DNA from: an uncultured Lachnospiraceae bacterium
Lineage (GTDB): Bacteria; Bacillota; Clostridia; Lachnospirales; Lachnospiraceae
Assembly (NCBI GenBank): GCA_948473115.1
Contig: CAOKWI010000008.1
Location: forward strand, 1-64,000
Direction of reading: 5' to 3'
DNA: 64,000 nt
The notes beneath the pieces are model-generated. The model saw only the letters and a list, made by a program, of their open reading frames with translations. It ran no database searches and had not been told where the DNA came from. The translations under genes and the position numbers were made by a program. Position 1 is the stretch's first letter; every line of letters starts with the position of its first letter. Shown here piece after piece: positions 47,795-59,464 of this stretch.

Positions 47795-48742
47795 ATGAGA
47801 CAGGATAGAAATCTGGTACTGACAGGTTTTATGGGCAGCGGCAAGACGTCTGTGGGACTGAAGCTGTCCTACAGGCTGCGGATGACAGTGGAGGATACGG
47901 ACAGGCTGATCGAGCGCAGGGAGGGAAGGTGTATCAGTGAGATCTTTGCGGAACAGGGCGAGGAGTATTTCAGGAAGCTTGAGACGGCGCTGCTGACGGA
48001 ACTGACGGAGCAAAAATTTCTGAGGATCTATTCCGTGGGAGGCGGCACGCCGGTCAGGGAGGAGAACAGGAGACTTTTAAAGAGGCTGGGTACGGTGATC
48101 TATCTTCGCGTCAGGCCGGAAACGGTGTATGAGCGGCTGAGAGGGGATACCACCAGGCCCCTTTTGCAGTGTGACAATCCGCTGGAGAAGATCAGGGAGC
48201 TGCTGGAGAGCCGCAGGGAGGCATACGAGGACTGTGCGGATCTGATCATAGATGTGGATGAACTGGAAATAGAAGACATATTGAATAAAATCGTGAAGGA
48301 GATAGAGAAGATGAAGCTTTTGGTGATCAACGGCCCCAACCTCAATTTTCTGGGGATCAGGGAGAAAAGTGTTTACGGGACACAGGACTACCAGTACCTG
48401 CTGGATCTGATCCAGGGAAAGGCGGAGAGCGCGGGCTGTGATATCACGGTGTTCCAGAGCAACCACGAGGGCGCCATTATCGACAGGATCCAGGAGGCAT
48501 ATTTTGACGGCACGGAGGGAATCGTGATCAATCCCGGCGCATATACCCATTACAGCTATGCGATCAGGGATGCCCTTGCCAGTATTACCGTTCCCAAGGT
48601 GGAAATCCATATCTCCGACATCACAAAGCGGGAGGAATTCCGGAAGACCTCCGTTACGGCGCCGGCCTGCGACAAACAGATCTACGGGCAGGGACTGGAC
48701 GGTTACCTGCAGGCGATTGACTTTATTTTGAATAAAAAATAG
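47795..48742 (+). CDS. Fused shikimate kinase / type II 3-dehydroquinate dehydratase
   Basis: LVLTGFMGSGKTSVGLKLSYRL, VEDTDRLIE (AroK); KLLVINGPNLNFLGIREKSVYG, QSNHEGAIIDRI, INPGAYTHYSYAIRDAL (AroQ) in one ORF. Confidence 0.95.
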   Translation: MRQDRNLVLTGFMGSGKTSVGLKLSYRLRMTVEDTDRLIERREGRCISEIFAEQGEEYFRKLETALLTELTEQKFLRIYSVGGGTPVREENRRLLKRLGTVIYLRVRPETVYERLRGDTTRPLLQCDNPLEKIRELLESRREAYEDCADLIIDVDELEIEDILNKIVKEIEKMKLLVINGPNLNFLGIREKSVYGTQDYQYLLDLIQGKAESAGCDITVFQSNHEGAIIDRIQEAYFDGTEGIVINPGAYTHYSYAIRDALASITVPKVEIHISDITKREEFRKTSVTAPACDKQIYGQGLDGYLQAIDFILNKK

Positions 48743-48840
48743 GTTTTTGAACTTTTTTTTCGAAAATAGTTGAAATAAATGCCATTTTATATTAAACTAC
48801 AATGGAATTATATTGTGAATGGCATAGGAGGATTATAAAT

Positions 48841-49398
48841 ATGATTTCTGCAGGTGATTTCAGAAATGGTATGACCATTGAGTATGACAACAATGTGTAC
48901 CAGATCATTGAATTTCAGCATGTTAAGCCTGGAAAGGGTGCGGCTTTCGTCAGAACGAAGCTGAAGAACATCAAGAGCGGCGGCGTGGTAGAGAAGACTT
49001 TCCGCCCCACTGAGAAATGCCCCCAGGCACGTATTGATAGAAAAGATATGCAGTATCTGTATTCCGACGGGGATCTGTTCTATTTCATGGATAATGAGAG
49101 CTATGAGCAGATCGCGCTGAACGGCGAAGCGGTTGGAGATGCACTGAAGTTTGTGAAGGAGAACGAGATGTGCAAGATCTGTTCCCACAACGGAAGCGTG
49201 TTCTCTGTGGAGCCGCCTCTTTTCGTGGAACTGGAGATCACGGAGACGGAGCCCGGCTTCAAGGGAGACACCGCTACCGGCGCGAACAAACCCGCTACCG
49301 TTGAGACGGGCGCACAGGTCGCGGTTCCTCTGTTCGTAGAACAGGGCGACAAGATCAAGATTGACACCAGAACGGGTGAATATCTGTCCAGAGTGTAA
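48841..49398 (+). CDS. efp: Elongation factor P
   Basis: [44 protein letters not shown]. Confidence 0.98.
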   Translation: MISAGDFRNGMTIEYDNNVYQIIEFQHVKPGKGAAFVRTKLKNIKSGGVVEKTFRPTEKCPQARIDRKDMQYLYSDGDLFYFMDNESYEQIALNGEAVGDALKFVKENEMCKICSHNGSVFSVEPPLFVELEITETEPGFKGDTATGANKPATVETGAQVAVPLFVEQGDKIKIDTRTGEYLSRV

Positions 49399-49432
49399 GC
49401 GGCTGCATATTTTCATATTTATCAAGACTTGT

Positions 49433-49468
49433 AAGGCAAAGATACTTCATGGTATCCTTGCCTTTCTT
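49433..49468 (+). terminator. Terminator after efp
   Basis: aaggcaaagatac-ttcat-ggtatccttgcctttcttt. Confidence 0.75.
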
Positions 49469-49689
49469 TGTGCGTGCAATGAGAAGCGCGGGGCAGGGCA
49501 TGAAAACAGCGTTTGGGAGCTTGCTCACAAAAAGCTGTTCTCATGCCCTGACACATGCGGCGAATGCCGCATCACCCTCCGTTGTTATACAACGGAGGGT
49601 GCCCGCGCTGTGGTGCGGAGGGTGCCCGCGCTGTGGGACGGGGGTGCCCGCGCATGACAAAAAACAATCAAACAAAAAGGAGAGAAAAT

Positions 49690-50607
49690 ATGGAAATTAA
49701 CACATTTGCAGGAAAAGTGCGTGACGCAGTGGAAAAAAAGCTGGGGGAAACGTACAAAGTTGAAGTCAGGGAGGTACAGAAAAATAACGGAGTCATACTC
49801 CACGGGCTGTTGATATTGACAGATGACCGGAATGTGATTCCGACGCTTTATCTGGAACCTTTCTGGGAAGCCTATGAATCAGGAACCTCCCTTGCGGAGA
49901 TTGTGAGGAGACTGATAAGGATCTACCGGGAGGATCTGCCAAAGACCAGTATAGATATGGAATTTTTCAGATATTTTGAGAAGGTTTCGGAACGGATATG
50001 CTATCGCCTGATCCGGCAGAAGGGAAATGAGGAATTATTGCAGGATATTCCGCATATTCCGTTCCTTGACCTGGCGATCTGTTTCTTCTACGCGTACAGC
50101 GGGGAAGCCTTGGGCGAGGGAGCCATCCTGATCCACGATTCCCATGTGGAGCTCTGGAGCACCACGGTAAAGGAACTGCTGGAACTGGCCCAGAAGAACA
50201 CACCCAGGCTGTTCCCGTGGAGATGTAATTCCATGGAAAATGTGCTTCATGAAATGATGACGGAGGAGGAATACCTGAAGGGGGTGCCGCAGGAGGAGAG
50301 CAGGGATTTACTTGCGGGAAATCCGCTGAGGGTCTTAAGCAATGTGCAGCGGGTGCAGGGGGCATCCTGCATGCTGTATCCCGGGCTGCTGAAGCAGTTG
50401 GCGGGAAAAGAAGAAAACAGTTTCTATATTCTGCCCAGTTCGATCCATGAGGTGATCCTCCTGACAGACCGGAGGATGGAAACACCGGAACAGTTAAAAG
50501 AAATGATCGCTGAGGTCAACAGAACACAGGTGGCGCCGGAGGAGGTGCTGTCGGACAGTCTCTATTATTATGATTCCCGGAAAGAAAATATCAGGCTTGT
50601 TTTATGA
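49690..50607 (+). CDS. DUF5688-like protein
   Basis: MEINTFAGKVRDAVEKKLGETYKVEVREVQKNNGVILHGLLI; aaggag RBS. Confidence 0.75.
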   Translation: MEINTFAGKVRDAVEKKLGETYKVEVREVQKNNGVILHGLLILTDDRNVIPTLYLEPFWEAYESGTSLAEIVRRLIRIYREDLPKTSIDMEFFRYFEKVSERICYRLIRQKGNEELLQDIPHIPFLDLAICFFYAYSGEALGEGAILIHDSHVELWSTTVKELLELAQKNTPRLFPWRCNSMENVLHEMMTEEEYLKGVPQEESRDLLAGNPLRVLSNVQRVQGASCMLYPGLLKQLAGKEENSFYILPSSIHEVILLTDRRMETPEQLKEMIAEVNRTQVAPEEVLSDSLYYYDSRKENIRLVL

Positions 50608-50748
50608 GCTGCAGGGATTTTTGGGGCATTTTTTTGTTGATTTCCGGATAAAACGCCTATTTTTTCAAATATTTTCGAAATTCGTGGTAGACATATCATT
50701 TATTCTGTGATATTATAATCAGGGTGATGTAACAATTTCGTAATATTT

Positions 50749-50820
50749 GCACTCGTAGTCTAACGGATAGAACGAAGGCCTCCGACGCCTTTAATGCAGG
50801 TTCGATTCCTGTCGAGTGCA
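50749..50820 (+). tRNA. tRNA-Arg (anticodon CCG)
   Basis: Acceptor GCACTCG/CGAGTGC, T-arm caggTTCGATTcctg, anticodon stem aaggc/gcctt with loop ctCCGac; CCA not encoded. Confidence 0.93.
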
Positions 50821-50921
50821 TTTACATCACCCTGATTTGTCTAAGGAAGCGGCACATTGCCCGCGGAAATAAACATGATTTTCGAAAAGCCGCTTGCGGC
50901 TTTTTGCATCTAATGAAAGGT

Positions 50922-52154
50922 ATGGTTATGAAGGATAAAAAGTCAGCGGTACTTGAGTATATTTTGGATCATTGTAAGGTTATCTTTCCCATTGTGCTGA
51001 TCTTTGTGGTAGCTGTTACGGTGGCTTTTGCCCTTGGCGCGCGCAGCAGGGCGGACCAGGGAGAGGAATCCTATGAGCTGTCAGGGACGCCTCTGGCAGA
51101 CAGCAGCACGCCGGAGGCCACGCCCTCGGGCGTGGTGGAGGAGATGCCCCTGCAGCCCAATGAGGACGGGGAAATGTATACCCTGGTGGCCACTTATTAC
51201 AATGCGACGGCGCTGGGGGATATAGAGACGCTCAGAGGACTTTATGACGAGCTTCCGGAAAACAACGCGCTGAAGATTGAGGAGACGGCGCAGTACCTGG
51301 ATCATTACACGACCCTGGAGATTTATACCAAAAAGGGAATGGAGGAGGACTCCTTCATTGTCTGTGTGTTTTACAGGCTTCTTTTCATGAATCATGAGGA
51401 AGAGTTCCCGGGCTACGAGACGCTGTATGTCTGCAGGAATGAACAGGGAGAACTGTACATTAAGAATGAGAGTAACTTTACCGAGGAGGAGAAGGAGTAT
51501 ATTCAGGCTGTCGCCATGCAGGATGACGTGATAGAGTTCAACAATCGTGTGAACACGGAGTATAACGACCTGCTTATGGAGCATCCCGAACTGTTCAAGT
51601 ATCTGGAAGAACTGAATGCACATGTGAATGTGGCAGTCGGAGAGCGTGTGGCACGGCAGGAGGCGGCGAACAGTCCCCAGACACCCGAGACCCCGGAGGG
51701 TCAGGAACCACCGGCCGCCGAGGGCGGCGGAGCCCAGGAGCCGCCGGCAGAACCGGCAGGACCTCGTTATGCGACAGCAGCTACCACTGTGAATGTGAGG
51801 AGTTCTGACAGTGAGCAGGCCGATAAGCTGGGCAAGGTTACAGGGGGTGAGACGGTTCAGGTCCAGGAAGTCGGTGTGAACGGCTGGACGAAGATCGTGT
51901 ATGACGGGAAAGACGGTTATATCAAGTCAGAGTATCTGCAGATGCAGGAGAGCGCAGCCGGCGCGGAGGTCATCGGTACGGTTACTGCTTCCACCAATAT
52001 CAATGTGCGCGCTTCGGCCAGCGAGACCGCAGACAGACTTGGCGTGCTGGCAGGTGGCGAGACAGTGGATCTGCTGGAAAATCTGGATGGATGGTGCAAG
52101 GTCAAGTACAATAACCAGGTCGGTTATGTGAAAGCAGAATATGTACAGCAGTGA
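50922..52154 (+). CDS. Membrane-anchored protein with two C-terminal bacterial SH3 domains
   Basis: N-terminal TM; ATAATTVNVRSSDSEQADKLGKVTGGETVQV and TASTNINVRASASETADRLGVLAGGETVDLLENLDGWCKVKYNNQVGYVKAEYV. Confidence 0.9.
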   Translation: MVMKDKKSAVLEYILDHCKVIFPIVLIFVVAVTVAFALGARSRADQGEESYELSGTPLADSSTPEATPSGVVEEMPLQPNEDGEMYTLVATYYNATALGDIETLRGLYDELPENNALKIEETAQYLDHYTTLEIYTKKGMEEDSFIVCVFYRLLFMNHEEEFPGYETLYVCRNEQGELYIKNESNFTEEEKEYIQAVAMQDDVIEFNNRVNTEYNDLLMEHPELFKYLEELNAHVNVAVGERVARQEAANSPQTPETPEGQEPPAAEGGGAQEPPAEPAGPRYATAATTVNVRSSDSEQADKLGKVTGGETVQVQEVGVNGWTKIVYDGKDGYIKSEYLQMQESAAGAEVIGTVTASTNINVRASASETADRLGVLAGGETVDLLENLDGWCKVKYNNQVGYVKAEYVQQ

Positions 52155-52417
52155 CAGTTACTATGATTTGGTGAATGGTGCTTCACAACGCAGAATCCCA
52201 AAGCCAACAAGTTGGCTTGCGGGAAATGTTTAAATCAGCGGTTCTTTAATCGCTTTGCTTTGAGCACGCAAAGAACGCGTTAAAACGCCCCGGTGGCGCA
52301 GGTGTTAAAGGTAACCAGTGATACACTGCAGCTGCATTTTGGCGTGCTGACTGTATTGCAATTGTATCTTAACTGTCCTATTATAATTGTATAGAAGAAT
52401 AAAATCAGGTTATCTGG

Positions 52418-52456
52418 GCAGCCTATACAGAAGAAACTGTAGAGGCTGCTTTTTTT
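52418..52456 (+). terminator. Rho-independent terminator
   Basis: gcagcctatacag-aagaaa-ctgtagaggctgcttttttt. Confidence 0.8.
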
Positions 52457-52543
52457 GTGCTGCCGGTGGGTGTGATACGAAGGTCCGGGGCGCGGCACTT
52501 TTCACCTGCAGGAGACTGTGTTGTCAGACACATGGAGGTCAAA

Positions 52544-53041
52544 ATGCCTGAACCACGGCATTTCCATCCTTATTTGAGATCCCGCGGAGCGGAATCATGG
52601 AGGAGTGAAGTGAAATCACAGGAAGTAAAAATATATCGGGAAATTCAGCGAAACGCAGACATGGCCATGAAGGCAATAGATACCATTGCGGAAAAGGTGG
52701 AAAACGAAGAACTGTCGTTACAGATATCCAGGCAGTCCCTGGGATACTCAGAGCTTCACAATGAGGCCGTAAAACAGCTGATTGATGCCAAGACCAGACC
52801 CCTGCAGAGCAACCATCTGTCCGATGCGGTATTGAAGACAGGACTCCGCTATAATACCATGCTCAATACCAGCACGAGCCGACTGGCAGAATTGCTGATC
52901 AGGGAGAATAACAATGGCATCCTGGAGATGGAGAAGGTGCTGAGGGCAAACGAGGAAGCGGGGGCAAAACCTACGGCGCTGGCAAAGCAGCTGATTGAAC
53001 TTGAGGAGAAAAATGTGCGCTGCCTGAAGGAATATTTGTAA
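52544..53041 (+). CDS. Hypothetical helical protein
   Basis: ORF with ggagg RBS spaced correctly from ATG 52544. Confidence 0.7.
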   Translation: MPEPRHFHPYLRSRGAESWRSEVKSQEVKIYREIQRNADMAMKAIDTIAEKVENEELSLQISRQSLGYSELHNEAVKQLIDAKTRPLQSNHLSDAVLKTGLRYNTMLNTSTSRLAELLIRENNNGILEMEKVLRANEEAGAKPTALAKQLIELEEKNVRCLKEYL

Positions 53042-53331
53042 TGCTTTGATATCCGGCAAATAATGCTGCCCGTGCAATTGCTCATCCCACGCCCTGCCTG
53101 CATTGCAGTCAGCACCACCACCGCAGGCAACGGGATTGCTGACCCTCGCTGCATTCCCGAAATGCCTGCTCTGTAGCCGCCCGGCTTATTGCCTGTGGGA
53201 ACAAATTGCATACAGCCGCGTAATCGGATTGCAGCTGCACAGGAGGAAATATGCATTGTGCAAATTGTATAAAAAATAACAGGAAACTTTTACAATTTAA
53301 TGAAATAAAGTGTGTTGTGAATTTGACATGA

Positions 53332-54750
<1,419 letters not shown>

Positions 54751-54755
54751 TTGTG

Positions 54756-54825
54756 ACAGTCAGCCATACGGCACCGCGAAGTCAAAATTGCTTCCCTGTG
54801 CAATTTTGCGAGACTTGCAGGCGCC
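54756..54825. repeat. Small palindromic element-related sequence (ATACGGCACCGCGAAGTCAAAATTGCTTCCCTGTGCAATTTTGCGAGACTTGCAGGCG)
   Basis: Same internal sequence as the reverse complement of 22819-22889 and as 13150-13220. Confidence 0.85.
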
Positions 54826-55037
54826 AGTTCATGGACTGTTCTTGACAACAGGATTCATTCTGTTGTATGTGCCGCCCAAAAGAGGTGGATGCCGCCCCTC
54901 TTGGCGGCATGACAGGAAGTATGAAGGAAGTGTAGTGAAGTATTAAAGATTTGAGGGAACATGGAAATAGAAACGGAAATGCCGGGGAAGTCAGACATGG
55001 CTTTACACCGGCATTTCATTTTGGGAGGAGGATAAGT

Positions 55038-55721
55038 ATGAATAGGGAAAACTATTCATTGATGGAAAATTACATGCTGTCGTGTATGGAGGACAGCGCC
55101 CATGACAGGGAGCATGTATACCGTGTCCTGTACAATGCGCTGGAAATTGCAAAGAATGAGAGCAATGTGGATTATGATGTGCTGATCGGGGCTTGTTTAC
55201 TGCATGATATCGGCCGGCGGGAGCAGTTTGAGGATCCAGCCCTGTGCCATGCGGCTGTGGGAGGCGAGAAGGCATATCGTTTTCTGGTGGAACAAGGGTT
55301 TGGGGTTGATTATGCACAGCAGGTAAGACATTGCATCCAGACTCATAGATACAGGAAAAGCAATCCCCCTCAAAGTATGGAAGCAAAGATTCTGTTCGAT
55401 GCGGACAAGCTGGATGCGACGGGGGCTGTGGGTATCGCGAGAACCCTGCTTTACAAGGGGAGTGTCTCGGAGCCTCTATATTCGGTGCTGGAGGATGGGA
55501 CGGTCTCTGCCGGAGAGGGGGACACATCTCCTTCCTTCTTTCAGGAATATAAGTATAAACTGGAGAATGTCTATGACTGTTTCCAGACCGCAAAGGCAGC
55601 AGATATGGCAGAGGAGAGACGTCATATCGCGGCAGAATTTTATCAGAGCCTGTACCGGGAGGTGAATGTCTCCTATCAGAATGGAAGAGACGAACTGGTC
55701 AGACACGTGACCTGCACTTAA
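55038..55721 (+). CDS. HD-domain phosphohydrolase
   Basis: HDREHVYRVLYNALEIA, LIGACLLHDIGRREQF, CIQTHRYRKSNPPQSMEAKILFDADKLDATGA. Confidence 0.92.
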   Translation: MNRENYSLMENYMLSCMEDSAHDREHVYRVLYNALEIAKNESNVDYDVLIGACLLHDIGRREQFEDPALCHAAVGGEKAYRFLVEQGFGVDYAQQVRHCIQTHRYRKSNPPQSMEAKILFDADKLDATGAVGIARTLLYKGSVSEPLYSVLEDGTVSAGEGDTSPSFFQEYKYKLENVYDCFQTAKAADMAEERRHIAAEFYQSLYREVNVSYQNGRDELVRHVTCT

Positions 55722-55850
55722 TGTAACGAAATGTCCGTGACAGCTATAAAAGGATGCCGGAAAATACCGATATTATTATAAATGGTCAGCTGCTTCTGCA
55801 AAAGGGCGGCCAGAAGGTTGTTATTTGTCTGAATCAGGGAGGATGACGGC

Positions 55851-56777
55851 ATGAAAATAAAGGCGGAAATGAACAGTTACCCTAAGATCACATGTACACG
55901 GACGGTAGAGCGACGGGGAAACAAGATACGGACGCGGATCGAGATGCGTCATGCGGATGGAACTTCAGCGGGATCCATCAGTATTACAAAGTCAGCCAAG
56001 AAAAAAACGAAAAGGCTCCAATATAATTTTAAAGAGATATCCACACGGATCATGCAGGCCAAAACTTCCGGCAATGCCAGCCGTGTGTTGACCAGTGCCC
56101 GATCCAGGGTAGCAATGCTGAAAAGAAAGCTGTATAGCGGTGAGTATGATGATCAGGATCTGCGCCATGCAATCATTCACGCAGAGGCCATAGCCAGGGT
56201 TGCCAAGAAGAAAATGAAGCATTTGCGGGAGGAAGAAAACGTCAAAAGGCAGGGAGGACCTTGTGAGGCGGAATTGGAGGATAAGCAGGAGAACGAGGAG
56301 ATCGATCAGCTTATTGCGGACGGAAATACGGAGGGTACCGAGGAAGATGTCCGAAAGGAACTGCAGGAGTTGAAGCGGGAATACCAGAAGCTGATGCGCG
56401 AGGCGCAGCAGATGCTGGAGGAATCCGTGCAGGAGTCCGGCGGCCTGGAGGAACTTTCCGAAGAGATCTCAGAGGTGGTTGCAGACGATATGGATCCGGC
56501 CGACCTGGAGCTGATGAAAAAGAAGCACAGGGCAAAGGAAATGCGCGAGATCATGGAAGCCGATATGAAATATCTGAAAGCGGTATTTGACAAGCTGGCT
56601 AGGGAAAAGCAGGAAAATGCCTCCGGCGGTGCCGGAAGCATAGGCGATGGTTCTGACGCGTACATGAGTAACAGCAATGTAGCCCTGGAACTGGGAGGCG
56701 CCGATATACCGGTGCAGATGCCGGCGGTGGACGCGGCGGCGCTTGTGGAGGGCGGAACCATAGATACATCTGTCTGA
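55851..56777 (+). CDS. Hypothetical coiled-coil protein
   Basis: Long charged helical ORF, family unassigned. Confidence 0.7.
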   Translation: MKIKAEMNSYPKITCTRTVERRGNKIRTRIEMRHADGTSAGSISITKSAKKKTKRLQYNFKEISTRIMQAKTSGNASRVLTSARSRVAMLKRKLYSGEYDDQDLRHAIIHAEAIARVAKKKMKHLREEENVKRQGGPCEAELEDKQENEEIDQLIADGNTEGTEEDVRKELQELKREYQKLMREAQQMLEESVQESGGLEELSEEISEVVADDMDPADLELMKKKHRAKEMREIMEADMKYLKAVFDKLAREKQENASGGAGSIGDGSDAYMSNSNVALELGGADIPVQMPAVDAAALVEGGTIDTSV

Positions 56778-56781
56778 TGTA

Positions 56782-56946
56782 CTAGTGCACTGACACGTTC
56801 ATAATTTGACTAATGACTTGCCTAAATTTCCATCTGCTGCGTTGTTGTCGGTCAACGATGCCACCGCATCGCCTCCCTCCGCCGCCTTGCAGAGTGGAAA
56901 TTTATCCTTCGTCATTAGTTCAAAAATGAACATGTCAGCACACTAG
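56782..56946. repeat. CTAG-bounded palindromic element, copy 3 (165 bp)
   Basis: Reads as identical to 20768-20932. Confidence 0.95.
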
Positions 56947-57827
56947 TCTGGCTGTCCGAACAAGGTCATCTGTGCCAGGACATCTCTGCTTACATAGAGG
57001 GTATTGTCCCGTCTGGTGTCGCATGCCCACTTGACTAAGACAGCGGTATTCCCCAGAATTTCGATACAGGTGATACACCGGGGATGGACGCAGCTCCCCG
57101 TGTTCAGATAGGAGGGAGCCAGGGGATCCAGCCTGGGCCGGTGAGTGTGCCCCGTAACCAGGGAGATATCATTTTTGGATGCATACTCCGAAAGACGTTG
57201 TTCCACCCGGTCTTTTCGGGTATAATTCTTAGCGGCGCTGGTGGGATCCAGGACGCCGAAATGCTCCAGAGGCCTCCACAGGTAACGCACCAGGAAGCGT
57301 GTGACGCGCCAGCCGGTGGAGTTCCAGAAGTCTGCCTGATGCCCGTGGGTCAGATAAAGGCGGTAATCATGGCGGCAGTTTTCCAGGATGAGACCTTCGT
57401 GAAATACCAGGTCAGGGAACAGCTCCTGACTGCACTGTGTGTCTGTACAGAAATAAGCTTGAAAGACCCGGCCGGAATAGCCGGGCTTTTTCTTTTCCAT
57501 ATCATGATTCCCATAGAGCAGGTAGAGTCTGTTCTGTCTGTGAAAAAGGGAGAAGAGCCAGAATACGTTATTGTGTATTTCAATGATCTGGTTCATCCGC
57601 CTGTTTTCCCAGAGTTCGTCCCCGTCTCCCAGTTCTATATATGTGAAGCCATTTGCATAATAGTGTTTCAGTGCCGTAAAATACAGGTTCTGGTTTTTCA
57701 GGAAATTATCGTTGGAACTGCCATCCCCCCGATGGCAGTCGCTGATCAGGCAATAGCGGCAGCAGTTGTTCAGGGGGAGGACAGGGGCATTTTGAAAGGC
57801 GCGGTCCAGCCGGGTATCATAACTCAT
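56943..57827 (-). CDS. Metallophosphoesterase
   Basis: YCLISDCHRGDGSSNDNF, IELGDGDELWEN, LLYGNHDMEKK, LYLTHGHQADF, LVTGHTHRP, NTGSCVHPRCITCIEI. Confidence 0.93.
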   Translation of the reverse strand: MSYDTRLDRAFQNAPVLPLNNCCRYCLISDCHRGDGSSNDNFLKNQNLYFTALKHYYANGFTYIELGDGDELWENRRMNQIIEIHNNVFWLFSLFHRQNRLYLLYGNHDMEKKKPGYSGRVFQAYFCTDTQCSQELFPDLVFHEGLILENCRHDYRLYLTHGHQADFWNSTGWRVTRFLVRYLWRPLEHFGVLDPTSAAKNYTRKDRVEQRLSEYASKNDISLVTGHTHRPRLDPLAPSYLNTGSCVHPRCITCIEILGNTAVLVKWACDTRRDNTLYVSRDVLAQMTLFGQPD

Positions 57828-58720
57828 GAATAGACTCCTTTCAGGTGCCGCAGCATTCTGCGCAGGGCAAAAGGCAGCAGGAAGTAAAGATAGAGTATCT
57901 TGTTCAGGGTGCAGTCAAAGCGTCTGGTCAGAAAGCAGTACAGGCGGCAGCAGAGCCGGTTACAGAATTGCGCCCAGCGGATCCGCAGTTTGCGGAACCA
58001 GGATATCTGATCCGGGCAGATGGGGGAAAGGGGGCAGCCTTCCTCGTAATACAGATGCACCTTGCAGCCGTGACAGTGGAACCGGACGTTGGATGCCGTC
58101 TGCCGCAGCGCGGAGAGGAAGCACTCCTGCATTTCCCCGTCAGGAAAGCAGAGGACGCAGTCCATGGCGAGCTGGGAGGGTCTGCTGAACATCCCCACGA
58201 AAAAGACCGTGAGCCACCAGGTCAGCCCTGACACAGTGGCCAGGGGATGTGATCCGTGGAGGAGGGTATAGGTGACATGCAGCCTGTCACAATCCTCCAC
58301 CGCCTGAAAGTGGGCAGTGTCATATTCCTCTTTCTTCAAGATCCTGTCCGCATAGTAGATGCCTACTTCGGCGCCGGTATTGATGCCATACTGGCCTTTC
58401 CAGAATTCAATGAGCCAGGTGCGTCCCTGGTAGTTGAAATAAATGGGCAGGGCGTCGAAGACCATGTGGAAATGGAGCGCCGCCCGGTCAAACAGGGCGG
58501 TATAGCCCGCTTTGCGCTGCCAGGCGTCATTGAGGGTGGAGATAATATCCTGTTTTGGCTCATAAACGTACCCGAAAGGAGCCAAAATGGAATCCAGGAG
58601 GCTGCATTTTTCCTCACAGGAGAGGGAGCAGACTTTTTTTATGGCAGTGTGTCTGCGCCAGAAACCAAAGAGGAAACATATGAGCAGCAGAAAAAGTAGA
58701 ATAATGATGGAAAAGTACAT
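57824..58720 (-). CDS. Hypothetical N-terminally membrane-anchored protein, translationally coupled to the metallophosphoesterase
   Basis: TM at N-terminus; 4-bp overlap with downstream gene. Confidence 0.7.
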   Translation of the reverse strand: MYFSIIILLFLLLICFLFGFWRRHTAIKKVCSLSCEEKCSLLDSILAPFGYVYEPKQDIISTLNDAWQRKAGYTALFDRAALHFHMVFDALPIYFNYQGRTWLIEFWKGQYGINTGAEVGIYYADRILKKEEYDTAHFQAVEDCDRLHVTYTLLHGSHPLATVSGLTWWLTVFFVGMFSRPSQLAMDCVLCFPDGEMQECFLSALRQTASNVRFHCHGCKVHLYYEEGCPLSPICPDQISWFRKLRIRWAQFCNRLCCRLYCFLTRRFDCTLNKILYLYFLLPFALRRMLRHLKGVYS

Positions 58721-58933
58721 ATTAGATACCTTTCTGTCAGATTTGTTATTATATTGTATGAAAAGAAATCTTTATTGTAACCTTTTGGCTGCATATTTTC
58801 ACTAACCTATGTAGAGTGAAAGCGCTGGAATGATACATGGAACGCCGCAGACCAATTCACTGACACTGTGAAGGCGGAGACGGACAGGGATGTGAACAGA
58901 AATGTGAGCGGGGTTGTGGACAGAAACGGAGGG

Positions 58934-59464
58934 ATGATGGTGGAATCCAAGGAGATAAAGCTGGTCAGGCAGGCTCAGAAGGGAAAGAAGGAAGCTCTGG
59001 AAACGCTTTTTCTGATGGAGAAAGAGTATTTGTACAAAATAGCATTTCTCTATATGAAGAACAAGGAAGATGCTCTGGATCTGGTGCAGGAGTGCATCCT
59101 ACAGTGCATCCTGAACTTGAAAAGGCTGGAGAAACCGGAATTTTTCCGTACATGGATGACCCGTATACTGATCAACTGTGCGAAACAGGAGTGGCGGAAA
59201 CGGGACAGGTATGACCTGGCGGAAAAACCGGAGCTTCCAGAGGAGGAAGTGATGTGGGAAACAGTTTCCAGGGAGGAGAAGCTGGATTTGTATGATGCCA
59301 TAGAAAGCCTTTCTTTTCCCTATAAGGCGATCATTATCCAGCATTACTTCGCGGGTAATAAACTGAAAGAAATCGCAGAACTGTTAAATATGCCGCCCGG
59401 GACAGTCAAGGCATACCATGCACGGGCAAAGAGCAGGTTAAAAGAGATTTTGGAGGAAGAATAG
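58934..59464 (+). CDS. ECF-type RNA polymerase sigma factor
   Basis: YLYKIAFLYMKNKEDALDLVQECILQCILNL...FRTWMTRILINCAKQEWRKR; IIIQHYFAGNKLKEIAELLNMPPGTVKAYHARAKSRLKEIL. Confidence 0.93.
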   Translation: MMVESKEIKLVRQAQKGKKEALETLFLMEKEYLYKIAFLYMKNKEDALDLVQECILQCILNLKRLEKPEFFRTWMTRILINCAKQEWRKRDRYDLAEKPELPEEEVMWETVSREEKLDLYDAIESLSFPYKAIIIQHYFAGNKLKEIAELLNMPPGTVKAYHARAKSRLKEILEEE

